The notes beneath the pieces are model-generated. The model did no database searches, had not been told where the DNA came from, and worked only from the letters and a program-made list of their open reading frames with translations. Both the position numbers and the translations under genes were made by a program. Shown here piece by piece: positions 60,849 through 64,000 of a stretch of DNA of 64,000 bases; the stretch's first letter is position 1; every line of letters begins with the position of its first letter. This DNA comes from Streptantibioticus cattleyicolor NRRL 8057 = DSM 46488 (GTDB lineage: Bacteria; Actinomycetota; Actinomycetes; Streptomycetales; Streptomycetaceae): NCBI RefSeq assembly GCF_000240165.1, contig NC_017586.1, positions 2,790,001 through 2,854,000 of the forward strand, written 5' to 3'.

Positions 60849-62780
60849 ATGGTGATCCCTTCCGGTGTCCAGGCGACGGAAGGGCTGGATCAGGTCGTGG
60901 CGGAGGCTACCTGGCTGCGGGTGCCGGTGGGCCCGGAGGCCCGCCGATGGGCGACCCGGGCGGCCACCGCCCGCGTACTGCTCGTCGTCCACAACGTCAC
61001 CTCGGCCACCCGGCTCCTCGACGTCCTCCCGCTCTTCCACGGCGACCTGCGGATCCAGTGCCTCGCCACCTGCACCGGCTCCTCCCCCTTCACCGACGGC
61101 ACCCGCCGCCTCCTCGACCAGGTCGGCCTGCTCGTCCTCCCCTGGGAACAGGCGAAGGCCACCCCCGCCGACCTCGTCATCAGCGCCAGTTACGGCGGTG
61201 AACTGGCCGAGCTCCAGGGCGAATTGGCCGTTTTGTCGCACGGTATCGGATACAATAAAAAGCTCAGCCGGGAGCCGGGAGCCGGGAGCCGGGAGCCGGG
61301 AGCCGGGAGCCGGGAGCCGGGAGCCGGGAGCCGGGAGCCGGGAGCCGGGAGCCGGGAGCCGGGAGCCGGGAGCCGGGAGCCGGGAGCCGGGAGCCGGGAG
61401 CCGGGAGCCGGGAGCCGGGAGCCGGGAGCCGGGCCGGTGTTCGGGTTGTCGCCGGAGTGGCTGCTGCACGAGGGGAAGCCGTTCGCGAGCGCGACCGTGC
61501 TCTCCCACCCGGAGCAGTTGGAACGGCTGCGGGCCGCGTGCCCCGAGGCCGCGCCCACCGCGGTGCTCGCCGGCGACCCGTGCTTCGACCGCATGCTGGC
61601 CGCCGTCCGGTACCGGGAACGCTACCGCCGGGCCTTCGGCATCGCCCCCGGACAGCGGCTCGTGGTGCTCAACTCCACCTGGAACCCGCGCGCGCTCTTC
61701 GGTGACGCGGCCGGCGACCCGCTGGCCCAGCTACTGCCCCGGCTCACCTCCGAGCTGCCGCTCGACCAGTACCGCACGGCCGCCGTGCTCCATCCCAACA
61801 TCTGGCACGGCCACGGCACGGGACAGGTCCGCCGCTGGCTGGAGCGCGCCCGCCGGGCCGGGCTGTTGCTGATACCCCCGCTGGGCGAGTGGCGCCAGGC
61901 GCTGATCGCCGCCGACTGCGTCATCGGCGACCACGGCTCGGTGACCTACTACGCCGCCGCGCTCGGCCGGCCCGTCCTGCTCGGCGCCTTCCCGGCCCAG
62001 GACCTCGACCCCGGCTCGCCCGTCGCCGAGCTCGGCCGGAGCGCGCCGCACCTGCGCCCCCGCGAACCACTGCGCCCCCAGCTCGACCGCCTCCTGGACG
62101 GCTACGACCCCGCGCCGCAGGCCCGTTTCGCCGCGCTGGCCACCTCCGCCCCGGGGCGCTCCGCGGCACTGCTGCGCCGGCTCTTCTACGACCTGCTGGG
62201 GCTGGCCGAACCCGCGCACCCCGCCGCGCTGGACCGGCTGCCGCTCCCGGACCGCGCCGTACCGCCGCCGACGGCACCGGTGCGCGTGCTGACCCGGCTC
62301 GACCGGGCGATGGCGGGCGGGGCGCCCGAGGTCGCGGTCACCCGCTACGCCGACCCCGCGACGGAACCGGGCGACCCCGACACCCTCGACGCCCACACCG
62401 TGGTCCACGAGGAGACCGCCGACCCCGGCAGGCTCGACCTGGCCGACGTCGTCGTCGCCCACGACTCCCGGCTCGGCCCGGCGGCGGCCTGGACGCGCGA
62501 GGCGCTGGCGCTCTACCCGCACTGTGCCATGGCCGCCTTCGTCACCGGCCCCGGGCGCTGCCTCGTACGCACCGCCGACGGCCGCCTCGTCGCCCTGACC
62601 GCGGACCCGGACGACGACGGACGGCCCGACCTGTGCGACCCCGCGGCCTACGCCTCCGCGCTGTACGCCTGGTACGACGCCGGCGGACGCGCGGAGGAGC
62701 TGGCCCACGGGCTGGTGGTGGTGACCGGAGTCGGCCGACACCGGATCACCGTGGAGACGGACCCTCCTCCGGAGGCGTAG
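60849..62780 (+). CDS. GT-B/CDP-glycerol-transferase-like protein carrying a heptanucleotide repeat
   Basis: About 643 residues from ATG 60849. Two Rossmann-like halves are visible: RVLLVVHNVTSATRLLDVLPLF with VISASYGGELAELQGELAVLSHGIGYNK (in parts), then after the repeat PVFGLSPEWLLHEGKP, RLVVLNSTWNPRALFG, VLHPNIWHGHG and ADCVIGDHGSVTYYAAALGRPVLLG (in parts). The last segment resembles the donor site of GT-B or CDP-glycerol glycerophosphotransferases. Residues ~140-195 are a repeating GSREPGA peptide encoded by 7-bp units. Function not established. It converges on the TPR regulator and overlaps it by 35 bp. Confidence 0.7.
   Translation: MVIPSGVQATEGLDQVVAEATWLRVPVGPEARRWATRAATARVLLVVHNVTSATRLLDVLPLFHGDLRIQCLATCTGSSPFTDGTRRLLDQVGLLVLPWEQAKATPADLVISASYGGELAELQGELAVLSHGIGYNKKLSREPGAGSREPGAGSREPGAGSREPGAGSREPGAGSREPGAGSREPGAGSREPGAGPVFGLSPEWLLHEGKPFASATVLSHPEQLERLRAACPEAAPTAVLAGDPCFDRMLAAVRYRERYRRAFGIAPGQRLVVLNSTWNPRALFGDAAGDPLAQLLPRLTSELPLDQYRTAAVLHPNIWHGHGTGQVRRWLERARRAGLLLIPPLGEWRQALIAADCVIGDHGSVTYYAAALGRPVLLGAFPAQDLDPGSPVAELGRSAPHLRPREPLRPQLDRLLDGYDPAPQARFAALATSAPGRSAALLRRLFYDLLGLAEPAHPAALDRLPLPDRAVPPPTAPVRVLTRLDRAMAGGAPEVAVTRYADPATEPGDPDTLDAHTVVHEETADPGRLDLADVVVAHDSRLGPAAAWTREALALYPHCAMAAFVTGPGRCLVRTADGRLVALTADPDDDGRPDLCDPAAYASALYAWYDAGGRAEELAHGLVVVTGVGRHRITVETDPPPEA
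61267..61433. repeat. Tandem heptanucleotide repeat, (GCCGGGA) x 23.9, inside a coding sequence
   Basis: Twenty-three perfect copies of GCCGGGA plus six bases of another, with no interruption. Seven is not a multiple of three, so the array reads as a seven-residue peptide in every frame and has no stop in any of them; gain or loss of one unit shifts the frame of everything downstream. Confidence 0.97.
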
Positions 62781-64000
62781 CCACGAGTTCGGCGAGCCGG
62801 GCGGTCACCTCGGCGAGGGCGGGCGAGCCGGTGGCGCGGTGGTGGGCGGCGGCCTCGCGCAGGTACCGTTCCTCGGCCGCGGTGTCACCGGCCGCCCGGG
62901 CGCACCTGGCCCGCAGCGCGGCGATGTCGCCCCGCTGGACGGTGGCGCCCTCGGCCGTCATGATTTCGGCCGCCTCGGCCAGCGGCGCCGCCGCGTCGCG
63001 CGGCCGGCCGGCGTCCAGCAGCGTCTCGCCCAGGCTGGTCAGCACCCGCGCCTCGTTGTAGGGATCGGGGAGTTCCCGCATCATCGCCCGGGCACGTTCC
63101 AGTTGGGCGGTGGCCTCCGCGTACCGCCCCTCCCCGCGCAGCGCGCGCCCGAGGTGGTGTTCGAGGAGGGCCAGCGCCCGGTGGTCGCCCACCCGCCGCG
63201 CCGGGACGCGGGCCTCCTCGAAGCAACGGGCCGCCTCGGCGGGCCGTCGCTGACGCAGGCGCAGCAGGCCCAGGGACTCGATCGCGGTGGCCTCACCACG
63301 GGGATGGCGGGCCCGGCGGTCGGCCTCCCGCGCCGCCAGGATCTCGGCCTCGGCCTCCTCCAGCCGACCCATCCCCAGGTATCCGAAGGCCAGTTGGCAG
63401 CGCATCCGCCCCTCGGCCCGCAGATCGGCGCAGCGCACCGCGGCCTCGACGCCGAGCCGGTGGGTGCGCAGCCAGTCCTGGTGGAACCCCATGCGCAGGA
63501 AGAGCCCCCAGAGCGCTTCGCACAACTGCCAGGCCAGATCGTCGAACCCGAGGTCGGCCGCCGCCTGGACGGCCTCGGTCAGGTTCTCCCGTTCCCGGGC
63601 GAGGGCGGCGAGGGCGCTCGCGGCGTCCGGGTGGGCGGGTTCCGCATCGCGCAGGGCGTCGTACCGCGGGCCGAGGTGCCAGCGCCCCGGGATGACGCAC
63701 GCGTCGGCGGCCACCGCGGTACGCAGGCACCACGCCACCGTGGCGCGCGACGACGCCGCCACGGCGACCGGGCGCTCCTCGCTCTCCGCCCACCGCGCGG
63801 CCTGCTCCCGGACGAGGTCGTGCAGGCGGTAACGGTCCGTACCGGCCGTCTCCAGCAGCCGGGCGCCGGCGAGTTCGGCCAGCAGACCGCGGGCCTCCGC
63901 CACGTCGACGTCGCACGCGGCGGCGGCCAGTTCCGCGCCGATGGACGGCCAGGCGCGCAGCGCCAGCAGGCGAAGGGCGCGGGCGGCACCCGGGGAGAGC
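62746..64000 (-). CDS. AfsR/SARP-type NB-ARC-TPR regulator, C-terminal part (runs off the window)
   Basis: At least 417 codons; the reading frame is open to the right edge, so the N-terminal DNA-binding and ATPase parts lie outside. The visible sequence starts in the winged-helix segment after NB-ARC (LSPGAARALRLLAL, then RLLETAGTDRYRLHDLVREQAARWAE in parts), followed by about eight TPR-like helical pairs (GRLEEAEAEILAAREADRRA, EARVLTSLGETLLDAG). This matches the C-terminal half of AfsR/GutR-like regulators. Target unknown. A GTG at 63903 could be mistaken for its start but cuts a conserved region. Confidence 0.82.
   Translation of the reverse strand, partial: LSPGAARALRLLALRAWPSIGAELAAAACDVDVAEARGLLAELAGARLLETAGTDRYRLHDLVREQAARWAESEERPVAVAASSRATVAWCLRTAVAADACVIPGRWHLGPRYDALRDAEPAHPDAASALAALARERENLTEAVQAAADLGFDDLAWQLCEALWGLFLRMGFHQDWLRTHRLGVEAAVRCADLRAEGRMRCQLAFGYLGMGRLEEAEAEILAAREADRRARHPRGEATAIESLGLLRLRQRRPAEAARCFEEARVPARRVGDHRALALLEHHLGRALRGEGRYAEATAQLERARAMMRELPDPYNEARVLTSLGETLLDAGRPRDAAAPLAEAAEIMTAEGATVQRGDIAALRARCARAAGDTAAEERYLREAAAHHRATGSPALAEVTARLAELVATPPEEGPSPR

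Noticed and set aside
61267-61433. CRISPR array or structural RNA
   Set aside because: Units are 7 bp, contiguous, identical and without spacers; this is a simple tandem repeat within a coding frame.
60042-61508. Minus-strand frame with a repeated RLPAPGS peptide
   Set aside because: It is produced by the heptanucleotide repeat being open in every frame; the plus-strand gene has conserved sequence on both sides of the array.

Overview
The window is very GC-rich, uses GTG/ATG starts with overlapping stop-start junctions (ATGA, GTGA, TGATG), and carries SARP/AfsR regulators, a Tat component, a BlaI/M56 pair and giant NRPS genes. This points to a Streptomyces or very close actinomycete. No rRNA, tRNA, CRISPR array, insertion sequence or replication origin is visible, and no gene-free stretch exceeds about 300 bp.

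Left flank (1-7.9 kb), housekeeping and accessory genes: a BlaI-type repressor with its M56 peptidase partner, a DedA membrane protein behind a BlaI-like palindrome, a small stress-type protein, tatA, a Tat-exported amidase, a methyltransferase, an ABC exporter pair headed by the stump of a GntR regulator whose operator is still intact, and a two-HTH regulator divergent from a DUF4097 protein.

Biosynthetic gene cluster (about 8.0-51.5 kb, with its regulator to 54.7 kb). Left arm: a short secreted peptide, an O-methyltransferase-fold enzyme, a tryptophan-dioxygenase-like enzyme, a chorismate mutase, an FAD monooxygenase and a type II thioesterase. Core: three colinear NRPS genes read leftwards from 35.6 to 13.8 kb with domains A-T-C-A-T-C-A-T / C-A-T-C-A-T-E / C-T-C-A-T-TE, followed by an Asp/Glu-racemase-family gene. 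Divergent from the core is a histidine kinase/response regulator pair. Right arm (37.9-51.5 kb, one long leftward block): DrrAB-type exporter, an AsnO/VioC-like dioxygenase, MbtH, SbnA and SbnB (L-2,3-diaminopropionate synthesis), a SyrP-like hydroxylase, a free-standing A-T protein with a degenerate C-like N-terminus, a DUF1330 protein, a second ornithine-cyclodeaminase-family enzyme, a prephenate-dehydratase-like protein, a class IV aminotransferase, a phenylacetate-CoA-ligase-like adenylating enzyme and a Dabb protein. A 996-aa SARP-NB-ARC-TPR regulator with a TTA codon closes the cluster.

Reading: the assembly line has seven carrier modules. Hand-read binding-pocket codes suggest X1 - Asn - X3 - Phe - D-aromatic - [module without its own A domain] - X7, then thioesterase release. 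The sixth module has a Pro/Ala-rich linker where its A domain should be. The simplest model is that the free-standing A-T protein, whose pocket is acidic and which is encoded beside the diaminopropionate genes and a SyrP-like hydroxylase, supplies a residue such as (hydroxy-)diaminopropionate in trans. Chorismate mutase, the dehydratase-like protein and the aminotransferase would supply aromatic precursors. The second NRPS gene has a one-base frameshift near its 5' end in this sequence, and its two A domains share a nearly identical, differently coded block that looks gene-converted.

Right flank (54.9-64 kb): a class I methyltransferase, a membrane acyltransferase overlapping a secreted alpha/beta hydrolase, a small secreted protein, an AlkA-Ogt DNA-alkylation repair pair, a GGCT-like protein, a GT-B-like protein containing a 7-bp x 23.9 tandem repeat, and the C-terminal part of another TPR-type AfsR-family regulator running off the window.
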